Part shown: positions 8,668-14,901 of the stretch, piece after piece | Layout: each line of letters opens with the position of its first letter | How positions within the stretch are numbered: the first letter of the stretch is position 1 | From: Comamonadaceae bacterium | GTDB lineage: Bacteria > Pseudomonadota > Gammaproteobacteria > Burkholderiales > Burkholderiaceae_C | DNA length: 32,239 nt | Reading direction: 5' to 3' | Assembly (NCBI GenBank): GCA_947373105.1 | Contig: CANBWK010000024.1 | Coordinates: forward strand, 1-32,239 | Notes under the pieces: model-generated | Databases searched by the model: none | The model's input: the letters and a program-made list of their open reading frames with translations, nothing else | What the model was told of the DNA's origin: nothing | Program-made: the position numbers and the translations under genes

Positions 8668-8684
8668 AATTGGTCCGACCAATT
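8668..8684. promoter_or_regulatory. Probable operator for the UxuR/ExuR-like regulator
   Basis: A perfect 17-base dyad, AATTGGTC-C-GACCAATT, lies between the divergent gntR and SDR genes. It keeps the TTGGT...ACCAA arms of the known E. coli ExuR/UxuR operator (AATTGGTATACCAATT) and differs only in the centre. From here one bound dimer could control both arms of the locus. Binding itself is inferred. Confidence 0.75.
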
Positions 8685-8788
8685 GCACAATGGTGGCATG
8701 TTTCAACCAGCGGCGTCAAGGCTTACATGATTGGGATAAACCCCATCTGTGAATGGCGGACGCGATCGGTCTAATTTCAGGAGAATCC

Positions 8789-9538
8789 ATGAGACTGCAA
8801 GGAAAAATTGCCCTGGTGACAGCGGCAGGTCAAGGCATTGGCAAAGCAGCCGTGTTGGGCATGGCAGCAGAAGGTGCCACGGTCTATGCGACCGATGTGA
8901 ATGCACAGTTGCTCACGGAGTATGCGGGCGTCGCAAACGTACATACCGCCGTACTCGACGTGATGAACAAAGGGGCGATTCAAGCCCAGGTGGCCGCATT
9001 GCCTCACATTGATATTGTCTTCAATTGCGCGGGCTATGTGCACAATGGTCCCATTCTGGATGCCACCGACGAGGAGTGGAATTTTGCTTTCAACTTGAAT
9101 GTGCGCTCGCAATTTTGGATGATTCAATCCGTGTTGCCCAAAATGTTGGCGCAATTCCAGGCCACGGGACACAGCAGCAGCATCATCAACATGGCCAGTG
9201 TGTGTTCCAGTGTGCGCGGATTGCCCAATCGGTTTGCGTATGGCGCCAGCAAAGCGGCGGTGATCGGCTTGACCAAAAGCGTTGCCGCCGATTACGTTAA
9301 GCAAGGTATTCGTTGTAATTGCATTTGTCCCGGTACCGTCGATACCCCCTCGCTGCAAGACCGTATCAACAGCTACGACGATCCGGTGCAGGCGCGCAAG
9401 GACTTCATCAACCGTCAGCCCATGGGCCGTTTGGCGCAAGCCCATGAAATCGCGCCCATCATCACCTTCTTGGCGTCTGATGAGTCTATTTTTGCAACCG
9501 GCAACGCCTACATGGTCGATGGCGGCATGACCATTTAA
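8789..9538 (+). CDS. SDR dehydrogenase, 2-keto-3-deoxy-L-fuconate dehydrogenase-like
   Basis: This is a 249-residue classical short-chain dehydrogenase. TAAGQGIG is at 11-18, NCAG at 79-82, catalytic S137, and Y151/K155 of YxxxK. An aspartate at the end of the second strand (D36) favours NAD over NADP. Stretches such as NLNVRS, KAAVIGLTKSVAADY, GIRCNC and CPGTVDTPSLQ closely resemble the DHRS6/BDH2 group, which includes bacterial 2-keto-3-deoxy-L-fuconate dehydrogenase. The start ATG 8789 has a strong ribosome site, AGGAGA at 8779-8784. It leads the plus-strand arm under the UxuR-like operator. Likely role: oxidising a 2-keto-3-deoxy sugar acid to the 2,4-diketo form. 3-hydroxybutyrate dehydrogenase activity is an alternative. 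Confidence 0.85.
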   Translation: MRLQGKIALVTAAGQGIGKAAVLGMAAEGATVYATDVNAQLLTEYAGVANVHTAVLDVMNKGAIQAQVAALPHIDIVFNCAGYVHNGPILDATDEEWNFAFNLNVRSQFWMIQSVLPKMLAQFQATGHSSSIINMASVCSSVRGLPNRFAYGASKAAVIGLTKSVAADYVKQGIRCNCICPGTVDTPSLQDRINSYDDPVQARKDFINRQPMGRLAQAHEIAPIITFLASDESIFATGNAYMVDGGMTI

Positions 9539-9551
9539 GAAAGACAACACC

Positions 9552-10310
9552 ATGAACCAACTTGATATGAAGGGCCGACACGGCGTCATCACCGGTGGCG
9601 CAACCGGCTTGGGCTTTGCCATCGCGCAACGCATGCTGGCCTCTGGTGCCCGCGTCACCTTGTGGGACCGCGATGTCCAAGGGATGAACAAGGCGGCTGC
9701 GCAACTCATCGCCGGTCACCCCGGTGCGGTGGTGAACTGCGTTGAAGTCGACGTGTCGCAGCACGACTCGGTGGTGCAAGCGACTCAAACCACCGTGGCC
9801 TTGGCGGCGGTGGACGCCTTGGTCAATTGCGCGGGCATCACTGGCCCCAACGTCAAAGTGTGGGACTATCCCGTCGACGCTTGGCGTGAGGTCATGGACG
9901 TGAATTTGAATGGCTTGTTTTATTGCTGCCGTGAGTTGTCAGCCCATATGCGAGGCCGAGAGTTTGGCCGCATTGTGAACATTGCCTCGGTGGCCGGTAA
10001 AGATGGCAACCCCAATGCCAGCGCTTACAGTGCCAGCAAAGCGGCCGTCATTGCGCTGACCAAATCACTCGGCAAAGAGTTGGCGGACACTGGGGTGCGT
10101 GTCAATTGCGTCACGCCTGCGGCGGTCAAAACGGCCATTTTCGATCAGATGACGCCCGAGCATATTCAGTTCATGCTGTCCAAAATTCCGATGGGACGTT
10201 TTGGTCAACCCGAAGAAATTGCAGCCATGGTCACTTGGTTGTGCACAGAAGATTGTTCGTTCTCTACCGGCGCGGTGTTTGATTTGTCGGGCGGTCGTTC
10301 CACCTACTGA
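9552..10310 (+). CDS. SDR family oxidoreductase, sugar or sugar-acid type
   Basis: A second classical SDR, 252 residues, follows 13 bases behind the first. TGGATGLG is at 14-21, NCAG at 92-95, catalytic S146, Y159 and K163. D39 after the second strand suggests NAD. It is clearly different from its neighbour and is not a tandem copy: it lacks the CPGTVDTPSLQ loop and has CVTPAAVKTAIFD instead. In related catabolic clusters such an SDR acts either as sugar 1-dehydrogenase or as 2-keto-3-deoxy acid 4-dehydrogenase (LRA5-like). Which step it does here is undecided. It sits directly before the FAH hydrolase gene, which favours a role in making the diketo substrate. Confidence 0.82.
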   Translation: MNQLDMKGRHGVITGGATGLGFAIAQRMLASGARVTLWDRDVQGMNKAAAQLIAGHPGAVVNCVEVDVSQHDSVVQATQTTVALAAVDALVNCAGITGPNVKVWDYPVDAWREVMDVNLNGLFYCCRELSAHMRGREFGRIVNIASVAGKDGNPNASAYSASKAAVIALTKSLGKELADTGVRVNCVTPAAVKTAIFDQMTPEHIQFMLSKIPMGRFGQPEEIAAMVTWLCTEDCSFSTGAVFDLSGGRSTY

Positions 10311-10356
10311 TCGCTCAGCCGCGTTAATATCCACTTTTATTTGAAAGGCTCCCCGT

Positions 10357-11226
10357 ATGAAACTCGTTCGTTATGGCCAAGTTGGCAAAGAAAAACCGGG
10401 TCTGATCGACGCGCAAGGTAAATTGCGTGATCTGAGCAGCGTGATCAAAGACGTCACACCCGATCAGCTGTCAGACAAGGCGCTGGCCAAGCTGGCCAAA
10501 GTCAAGATCGACAAGCTGCCCTTGGTGCGCGGCAAGCCCCGCATGGGTTGCCCTGTGGCTCAAATTGGTAAATTCATCGCCATCGGTCTGAACTACGCCG
10601 ACCATGCAGCGGAATCCAACATGCCGATCCCGAAAGAGCCGATCGTCTTCATGAAGACCACCAGCTGTATTCAAGGTCCTGATGATGATGTCATGCTGCC
10701 CAAGGGCTCCAAGAAAAGCGACTGGGAAGTCGAACTCGGTATCGTGATCGGCACCCGTGCCCGTTACGTCTCGCAAAAAGACGCATTCGGTTATGTGGCC
10801 GGTTACTGCACCATCAATGATGTGAGTGAGCGCGAATACCAGCTCGAACGCGGCGGCACTTGGGACAAGGGCAAGGGTTGCGACACCTTCGGCCCTATTG
10901 GCCCTTGGTTGGTGACACGTGATGAAGTGCCCAATCCGCAAGCCCTGAAAATGTGGCTTGACCTTAACGGCGAGCGCATGCAGACCGGCAGCACCAAGAC
11001 CATGATTTTTGGCGTGGCCAAATTGGTCAGTTATGTGAGTCAGTTCATGACGCTCGAGCCTGGTGACGTCATCACCACGGGCACGCCTCCAGGCGTGGGC
11101 CTGGGCATCAAGAAAGATGGGCAACCCGCACCGATCTTCCTGAAAAAAGGCGATGTGATGACCCTGGGTATCGAAGGTCTGGGCAATCAAACCCAAAAAG
11201 TCATTCCTTTCAAGCTGCTGCCTTGA
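10357..11226 (+). CDS. FAH-family hydrolase, 2,4-diketo-3-deoxy sugar acid hydrolase-like
   Basis: This 289-residue protein of the fumarylacetoacetate hydrolase family has a divalent-metal site formed by E124, E126 and D155 (motifs DWEVELGIVIG and TINDVSERE). GLNYADHAAES is at 78-88 and TTGTPPGVG at 240-248. Automated annotation often calls such proteins ureidoglycolate lyase. Next to keto-deoxy acid dehydrogenases, the better fit is hydrolysis of a 2,4-diketo-3-deoxy acid to pyruvate plus a hydroxy acid, as known for LRA6 and L-fucose pathway enzymes. It is the last gene of the plus arm and is followed by a strong terminator. Family membership is firm; the substrate is inferred from neighbours. 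Confidence 0.88.
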   Translation: MKLVRYGQVGKEKPGLIDAQGKLRDLSSVIKDVTPDQLSDKALAKLAKVKIDKLPLVRGKPRMGCPVAQIGKFIAIGLNYADHAAESNMPIPKEPIVFMKTTSCIQGPDDDVMLPKGSKKSDWEVELGIVIGTRARYVSQKDAFGYVAGYCTINDVSEREYQLERGGTWDKGKGCDTFGPIGPWLVTRDEVPNPQALKMWLDLNGERMQTGSTKTMIFGVAKLVSYVSQFMTLEPGDVITTGTPPGVGLGIKKDGQPAPIFLKKGDVMTLGIEGLGNQTQKVIPFKLLP

Positions 11227-11268
11227 ACTTGTCGCCGGTGTGTGCCGCACGCGCATGCCGGCGAAATG

Positions 11269-11299
11269 GGGTTTGCCTCAGGGCAAATCCTTATTTTTT
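11269..11299 (+). terminator. Rho-independent terminator after the FAH hydrolase gene
   Basis: A nine-pair stem, GGGTTTGCC (11269-11277) with GGCAAATCC (11282-11290), includes one G-T pair and closes a four-base loop. It is followed by TTATTTTTT. It ends the SDR-SDR-FAH operon 43 bases after the stop codon. A weaker GC-rich inverted repeat (TCGCCGG...CCGGCGA) lies just before it. Confidence 0.85.
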
Positions 11300-11332
11300 G
11301 AGAATCCAACGCTTTGAATTTGGTGCAAAATC

Positions 11333-11344
11333 GAACGCTCGTTC
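11333..11344. promoter_or_regulatory. Probable autoregulatory operator of the TetR gene
   Basis: The dyad GAACG-CT-CGTTC is flanked by A- and T-runs that extend the symmetry loosely. It lies 11 bases before the ATG at 11356. AACGnnCGTT cores directly upstream of TetR-family genes are a frequent pattern for self-repression, so this is the likely binding site of the downstream regulator. Confidence 0.5.
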
Positions 11345-11355
11345 TTTTTGAATTC

Positions 11356-12018
11356 ATGGCCACATCACCTACTCCTATTTCCAGTGCACGTCTTCGAGAA
11401 GAAGGTGCAGGCCGCGTGCTGCACAAAGGTCGTCAAACCAAGGCCGCCATTGTTGAGGCGGCGCTGGGACTTGCTTCGCAAATCGGCCTGGAGGGCTTGT
11501 CGATAGGGGCCTTGGCGGAAGTGACCGGTATGAGTAAGTCGGGCGTGTTTGCCCACTTTGGTTCCCGCGAAGAGTTGCAAATATCGGTCATTCGCGAATA
11601 CCACGACCGGTTCGAGAGCGAGGTGTTCTATCCAGCCTTGGCCTTGGAGCGTGGCCTGCCTCGTTTGAAGGCATTGTTCGATAACTGGATGCTGCGAACC
11701 TCAACCGAAATCGACTCGGGCTGCATTTACATCAGCGGCGCTGTGGAGTTTGATGACCGGCCTGGCCCAGTCCGTGATGCCTTGGCCACCACGGTCAATA
11801 CCTGGCAAACAGCATTGCGTCGCGCAGTTGAAATTGCACAAAGCCTAGAGCAACTCGATGCCAAAGCCGACCCCCAGCAAATTGCTTTTGAAATTCACGG
11901 CTTGATTTTGGCCTTGCATTACGAAGCACGTTTTTTGCGCAACCCCGGCGCTACCGATCGAGCGCGTCGCGGATTTATCCATATTTGCGAGCGTTACACG
12001 CCAGTCGCTTCGCGTTAA
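11356..12018 (+). CDS. TetR/AcrR family transcriptional regulator
   Basis: The protein has 220 residues with a TetR helix-turn-helix at about 49-69 (SIGALAEVTGMSKSGVFAHFGS). The helical C-terminal ligand domain contains the RDALATTVNTWQTALRRAVEIA helix region and a dimerisation segment near IHGLILALHYEARFL. The start is ATG 11356; a TTG at 11314 would place the operator inside the gene. A compact dyad (11333-11344) just upstream suggests autoregulation. The downstream genes (DUF2147, enoyl-CoA hydratase/isomerase, thioesterase) are close and in the same direction. A role in controlling acyl-CoA metabolism is plausible, but rests only on that order. Confidence 0.82.
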   Translation: MATSPTPISSARLREEGAGRVLHKGRQTKAAIVEAALGLASQIGLEGLSIGALAEVTGMSKSGVFAHFGSREELQISVIREYHDRFESEVFYPALALERGLPRLKALFDNWMLRTSTEIDSGCIYISGAVEFDDRPGPVRDALATTVNTWQTALRRAVEIAQSLEQLDAKADPQQIAFEIHGLILALHYEARFLRNPGATDRARRGFIHICERYTPVASR

Positions 12019-12034
12019 TTGAAAGGTCATCCAG

Positions 12035-12478
12035 ATGAAGAAAATTTCAATGGCATTGGGCGCCGCACTGTTCAGCTTGAACACCCTGGCACAAATGACC
12101 CCCTTGGGCACTTGGCACACGATCGATGATGAAACCAAAAAACCCAAAGGTGAAGTGCGCATCACTTTGAATGCATCAGGAGGACTGTCCGGCGTGGTAG
12201 AAAAATCATTGATGCCCATGCCCGATGCCGATCCGCTGTGCAACCTGTGCACCGATGACCGCAAAGGCAAACCTAAAATCGGCATGGAAATCATCCGAGG
12301 TGGCCAAAAAGTGGATGGCAAAGACGTGTGGGATGGCGGCAAAATCCTCGACCCGGAAAACGGCAAGAACTACAGTGCCCGCTTAACCCCCATTGAAGGT
12401 GGCAAGAAGATGGAAATGCGGGGCTACATTGGCTCACCGATCTTAGGGCGAACCCAAATCTGGATCCGCGTCAACTGA
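12035..12478 (+). CDS. Secreted DUF2147 domain protein
   Basis: This is a 147-residue protein with a clear signal peptide (MKKISMALGAALFSLNTLAQ, 1-20), so it is periplasmic. The mature part begins near PLGTWHTIDDETKKPKGEVRI, the typical opening of DUF2147, a small beta-rich domain of unknown function. It ends with the usual RTQIWIRV strand. Two cysteines in a CxxC arrangement (C69, C72) sit in the central loop; they could form a disulfide or bind a metal, which is speculation. It lies 16 bases after the tetR gene and 22 before the enoyl-CoA hydratase gene. No function is established for the family. Confidence 0.85.
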   Translation: MKKISMALGAALFSLNTLAQMTPLGTWHTIDDETKKPKGEVRITLNASGGLSGVVEKSLMPMPDADPLCNLCTDDRKGKPKIGMEIIRGGQKVDGKDVWDGGKILDPENGKNYSARLTPIEGGKKMEMRGYIGSPILGRTQIWIRVN

Positions 12479-12500
12479 CGACAAGTAATTAAGGCTCTTC

Positions 12501-13265
12501 ATGACCGACATACTGACCCACATCGATGCGGGGGTGATGACCCTCACTTTCAATCGATTGGATAAAAAGAACGCCATCACTTCGGTGATGTATGGCCAGT
12601 TGGCCGATGCCATTGCGCAAGCCCAAACTGATGCTGCGGTGCGCGTCGTTGTGATTCAAGGGCATGAATCGATCTTCAGTGCAGGCAATGACATTGGGGA
12701 CTTTCTGCAACACCCGCCCTCCACACCGCAGGCGAACGTGTTTCGTTTCCTGCGCGGCATTGCTTCACTTGAAAAGCCTTTGCTCGCAGCGGTTGCAGGT
12801 CCTGCAGTGGGCATTGGCACCACCTTGCTATTTCATTGTGATCTGGTCTACGCCGGTGACAATGCGGCCTTCTCCATGCCTTTTGTCAATCTGGGCTTGT
12901 GCCCGGAAGCCGCATCCAGTTTATTGGCACCGCAAATGTTCGGTTACCACCGTGCAGCAGAAGCCCTGTTGCTTGGGGAGCCCTTTTACGCTGAAGCCGC
13001 CATGGAGGTGGGCTTGGTCAACCGCGTGTTGCCGCCCACAGAGGTCAACGCTTATGTACAGACCCAGGCACGTAAGTTGGCGGGCAAACCCCTGTCGTCA
13101 TTGATTGAAACCAAGCGACTTATGAAGGGCGTGCAGTCCAAGGCGGTGTTGGACCATATGGAGGTAGAAATTGCCAGTTTCGGGCGCATGCTCCAGGCCC
13201 CCGCTGCCCAAGAGGCGTTTGGGGCTTTCATGGCGAAACGCAAGCCTGATTTTTCCAAAGTTTGA
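12501..13265 (+). CDS. Enoyl-CoA hydratase/isomerase family protein
   Basis: This 254-residue crotonase-fold enzyme has an oxyanion-hole motif FSAGNDIGDF near 59-68, GPAVGIGTTLL at 100-110 and PEAASS at 135-140, with E136 as the likely catalytic acid. The first catalytic glutamate of true enoyl-CoA hydratases is not seen at the GIGTTLLFHCD helix. This pattern is closer to delta3,delta2-enoyl-CoA isomerases or PaaG-like proteins than to crotonase itself. It probably works on fatty or aromatic acyl-CoA intermediates in the cytoplasm. The following thioesterase gene starts 12 bases downstream, which supports a joint role in acyl-CoA handling. The exact substrate is unknown. Confidence 0.88.
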   Translation: MTDILTHIDAGVMTLTFNRLDKKNAITSVMYGQLADAIAQAQTDAAVRVVVIQGHESIFSAGNDIGDFLQHPPSTPQANVFRFLRGIASLEKPLLAAVAGPAVGIGTTLLFHCDLVYAGDNAAFSMPFVNLGLCPEAASSLLAPQMFGYHRAAEALLLGEPFYAEAAMEVGLVNRVLPPTEVNAYVQTQARKLAGKPLSSLIETKRLMKGVQSKAVLDHMEVEIASFGRMLQAPAAQEAFGAFMAKRKPDFSKV

Positions 13266-13277
13266 GCGAGCCACTGC

Positions 13278-13760
13278 ATGCCCCATCGAACTGCGCCCCC
13301 GGTTATTTTGGAGCCCGAGTACCTGGAAGGATTTCGCCAAATTTACGAAGAGAAAATTATTTTTAACAAAACGCTGGGTTTGAAACTCACCAGCGTGACG
13401 CCTGAAGGCGTGACCGCCCGGATCGCCATGAAGTCAGAACTGATCGGGCACTTTGCCTACAACCGCATCCATGGCGGCGTCATCAGCGCGGTGCTCGATG
13501 CGATTGGCAGTGCGGCGGTGATGGCAGCTTTGGCGGCCAAGCACATGGACGAAACACCGGCCAAACGTTTGGAGCGCTTTGCCAAACTGGGCACGATTGA
13601 TTTGCGCATCGATTACCTGCGCCCTGGCATAGGAGACTACTTCGACATCCATGCCCAATGCCTGCGCGTGGGCTCGCGCGTCGGATCGGCGCGCATGGAG
13701 TTCATGGGGCCGGACGGCAGCTTGATGTCGACAGGCGCTGCAGCCTATATCGTCTCATAG
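13278..13760 (+). CDS. Hotdog-fold thioesterase (PaaI/YigI-like)
   Basis: This 160-residue protein has the acyl-CoA thioesterase hotdog signature: NRIHGGVISAVLDAIGSAA (62-80) carries the HGG turn and the acidic residue D74 on the central helix. The strand LGTIDLRIDYLRPG and the closing strand pair SRVGSARMEFMGPDG follow. It hydrolyses acyl-CoA thioesters, probably of medium or long chain as in YigI-type relatives. It closes the run tetR, DUF2147, enoyl-CoA hydratase/isomerase, thioesterase. A gap of 224 bases then separates it from the YkvA gene. Confidence 0.87.
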   Translation: MPHRTAPPVILEPEYLEGFRQIYEEKIIFNKTLGLKLTSVTPEGVTARIAMKSELIGHFAYNRIHGGVISAVLDAIGSAAVMAALAAKHMDETPAKRLERFAKLGTIDLRIDYLRPGIGDYFDIHAQCLRVGSRVGSARMEFMGPDGSLMSTGAAAYIVS

Positions 13761-13984
13761 GGTGCGTTGTTTGTGTCTTGTTTAAAACAGGCTTGACGCA
13801 AGAACCTGTTGGCAGGCCCTGAGTGGGCAACTTCCGACCCTATACTGTTGCTTGCATGGGTTGGCCATGAGACGACTGTTGCCAACCAAGATAGGTCATC
13901 AAAGTTGATCAAATCAAAGTCTTGGTTTAGTAAAATAAACGAACAGTTCAGCCAGTTTTACAATGACTTCATTGTGGTATTCAC
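13761..13984. other. Intergenic region upstream of the YkvA gene
   Basis: This gap is AT-rich compared with its neighbours. It contains a weak hairpin TGTTT-A-AAACA near 13780-13790 without a T-run, and an AT-rich stretch from about 13900 that likely holds the promoter of the YkvA gene. An open frame crosses it but shows no family features. I see no tRNA or small RNA here. Confidence 0.4.
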
Positions 13985-14362
13985 ATGCTTAATCTCAAGA
14001 CATGGGCAAAAGCGTTAAAACGCGATGTCATGACACTTTGGTTTGTTCTTAAGCATCCACAAACACCTTGGTACGCTCGTACTTTTGCAGCCATTCTCAC
14101 GGCATACGCATTGAGTCCCATCGATCTGATACCGGACTTCATTCCAGTATTGGGTTATCTGGATGATCTGATAATTGTTCCTGCAGGTGTTTGGTTCCTG
14201 CTTCGAATTGTCCCTGATCAGGTACTGATTGAAAGCCGAACTCAAGCGGATGAGTGGGTTCGTCAAGGCAAGAAAAAGCCTATAAGTTTTTTGGGCCTTG
14301 CTTCCATCTTGGCCATCTGGTGCATTGCAGCTTGGGCCACTTACATGACAGTTTTTAACTGA
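13985..14362 (+). CDS. YkvA family (DUF1232) membrane protein
   Basis: This 125-residue protein has the DUF1232 core YALSPIDLIPDFIPVLGYLDD (41-61, with the conserved SPxDLIPD and LDD motifs), followed by IIVPAGVWFLL. A C-terminal hydrophobic segment (about 103-122) is a probable membrane anchor. The family function is unknown. The start is ATG 13985; no strong ribosome site is visible. Base composition differs from the neighbours: two 60-base blocks counted by hand in this gene are 45% GC, against 62% in the preceding thioesterase gene. This may point to transfer or relaxed selection. It stands alone and converges with the YciA-like gene. Confidence 0.85.
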   Translation: MLNLKTWAKALKRDVMTLWFVLKHPQTPWYARTFAAILTAYALSPIDLIPDFIPVLGYLDDLIIVPAGVWFLLRIVPDQVLIESRTQADEWVRQGKKKPISFLGLASILAIWCIAAWATYMTVFN

Positions 14363-14429
14363 CAGTAAGCTGTTCTTTCATTGAATAATTACTCAGGACC
14401 TTATTCAGACATTGCAAAAACTGCAAACT

Positions 14430-14843
14430 TCAGGGGCGTTCCGCAATCGGGGTCGGTTTGCCCGTGTCGTCAATGGCGACATACGTCAGGCTCGCTTCAG
14501 TCACTTTGAAGTATTCTCCCTGAGACCGGAAGCGTTCAGCAAACACTTCGACCTTGACGGTGATCGAGGTACGTCCTATTTTCTCGACGCTTGAAAAGAA
14601 TGACAAGATGTCGCCCACCCGTACGGGTTGTTTGAAGATGAATTGATTCACTGCCACGGTGGCCATGCGGCCGCGCACATGCCGCGCCGGCAATACCGAG
14701 CCGGCCAAGTCGACCTGCGCCATGACCCAGCCGCCAAAAATATCACCGTTGGCGTTGCAGTCAGCGGGCATAGGAATCACTTTGAGCACCAACTCTTGGT
14801 CTGTGGGCAAGGGCACGGGGCCGGTTCGTTCGTGTTGTGACAT
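14430..14843 (-). CDS. YciA-like acyl-CoA thioesterase
   Basis: This 137-residue hotdog thioesterase starts at ATG 14843. An earlier in-frame TTG at 14903 adds residues not found in relatives. The family block NANGDIFGGWVMAQVDLAG (30-48), with the catalytic aspartate in QVD (D45), and the later VAVNQFIFKQPVRVGDILSF stretch match YciA-type hydrolases. These cleave a broad range of acyl-CoAs and balance CoA pools. The gene faces the YkvA gene across a 67-base gap. It is divergent from the ABC exporter, with their starts only about 58 bases apart, so the two promoters must overlap or be very compact. Confidence 0.9.
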   Translation of the reverse strand: MSQHERTGPVPLPTDQELVLKVIPMPADCNANGDIFGGWVMAQVDLAGSVLPARHVRGRMATVAVNQFIFKQPVRVGDILSFFSSVEKIGRTSITVKVEVFAERFRSQGEYFKVTEASLTYVAIDDTGKPTPIAERP

Positions 14844-14901
14844 ATAAAAAGCCCAGTATTTCAGGCCACAATCGTGGGTTACTGAATACCGATTGTCTAC
14901 C

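Noticed and set aside
8639-8719. N-terminal extension of the GntR regulator
   Set aside because: It would place the operator inside the coding region, and relatives start at the MKLTVQEP position.
8777-9709. Long antisense frame over the two SDR genes
   Set aside because: The SDR genes on the plus strand have complete catalytic motifs; the antisense product has no family features.
9552-10310. Tandem duplication of the SDR genes
   Set aside because: The two proteins differ throughout outside the general SDR motifs, so they are distinct family members and not recent copies.
13809-14018. Small open frame of 69 codons upstream of the YkvA gene
   Set aside because: It overlaps the YkvA start, has no recognisable motif or ribosome site, and crosses the probable promoter region.
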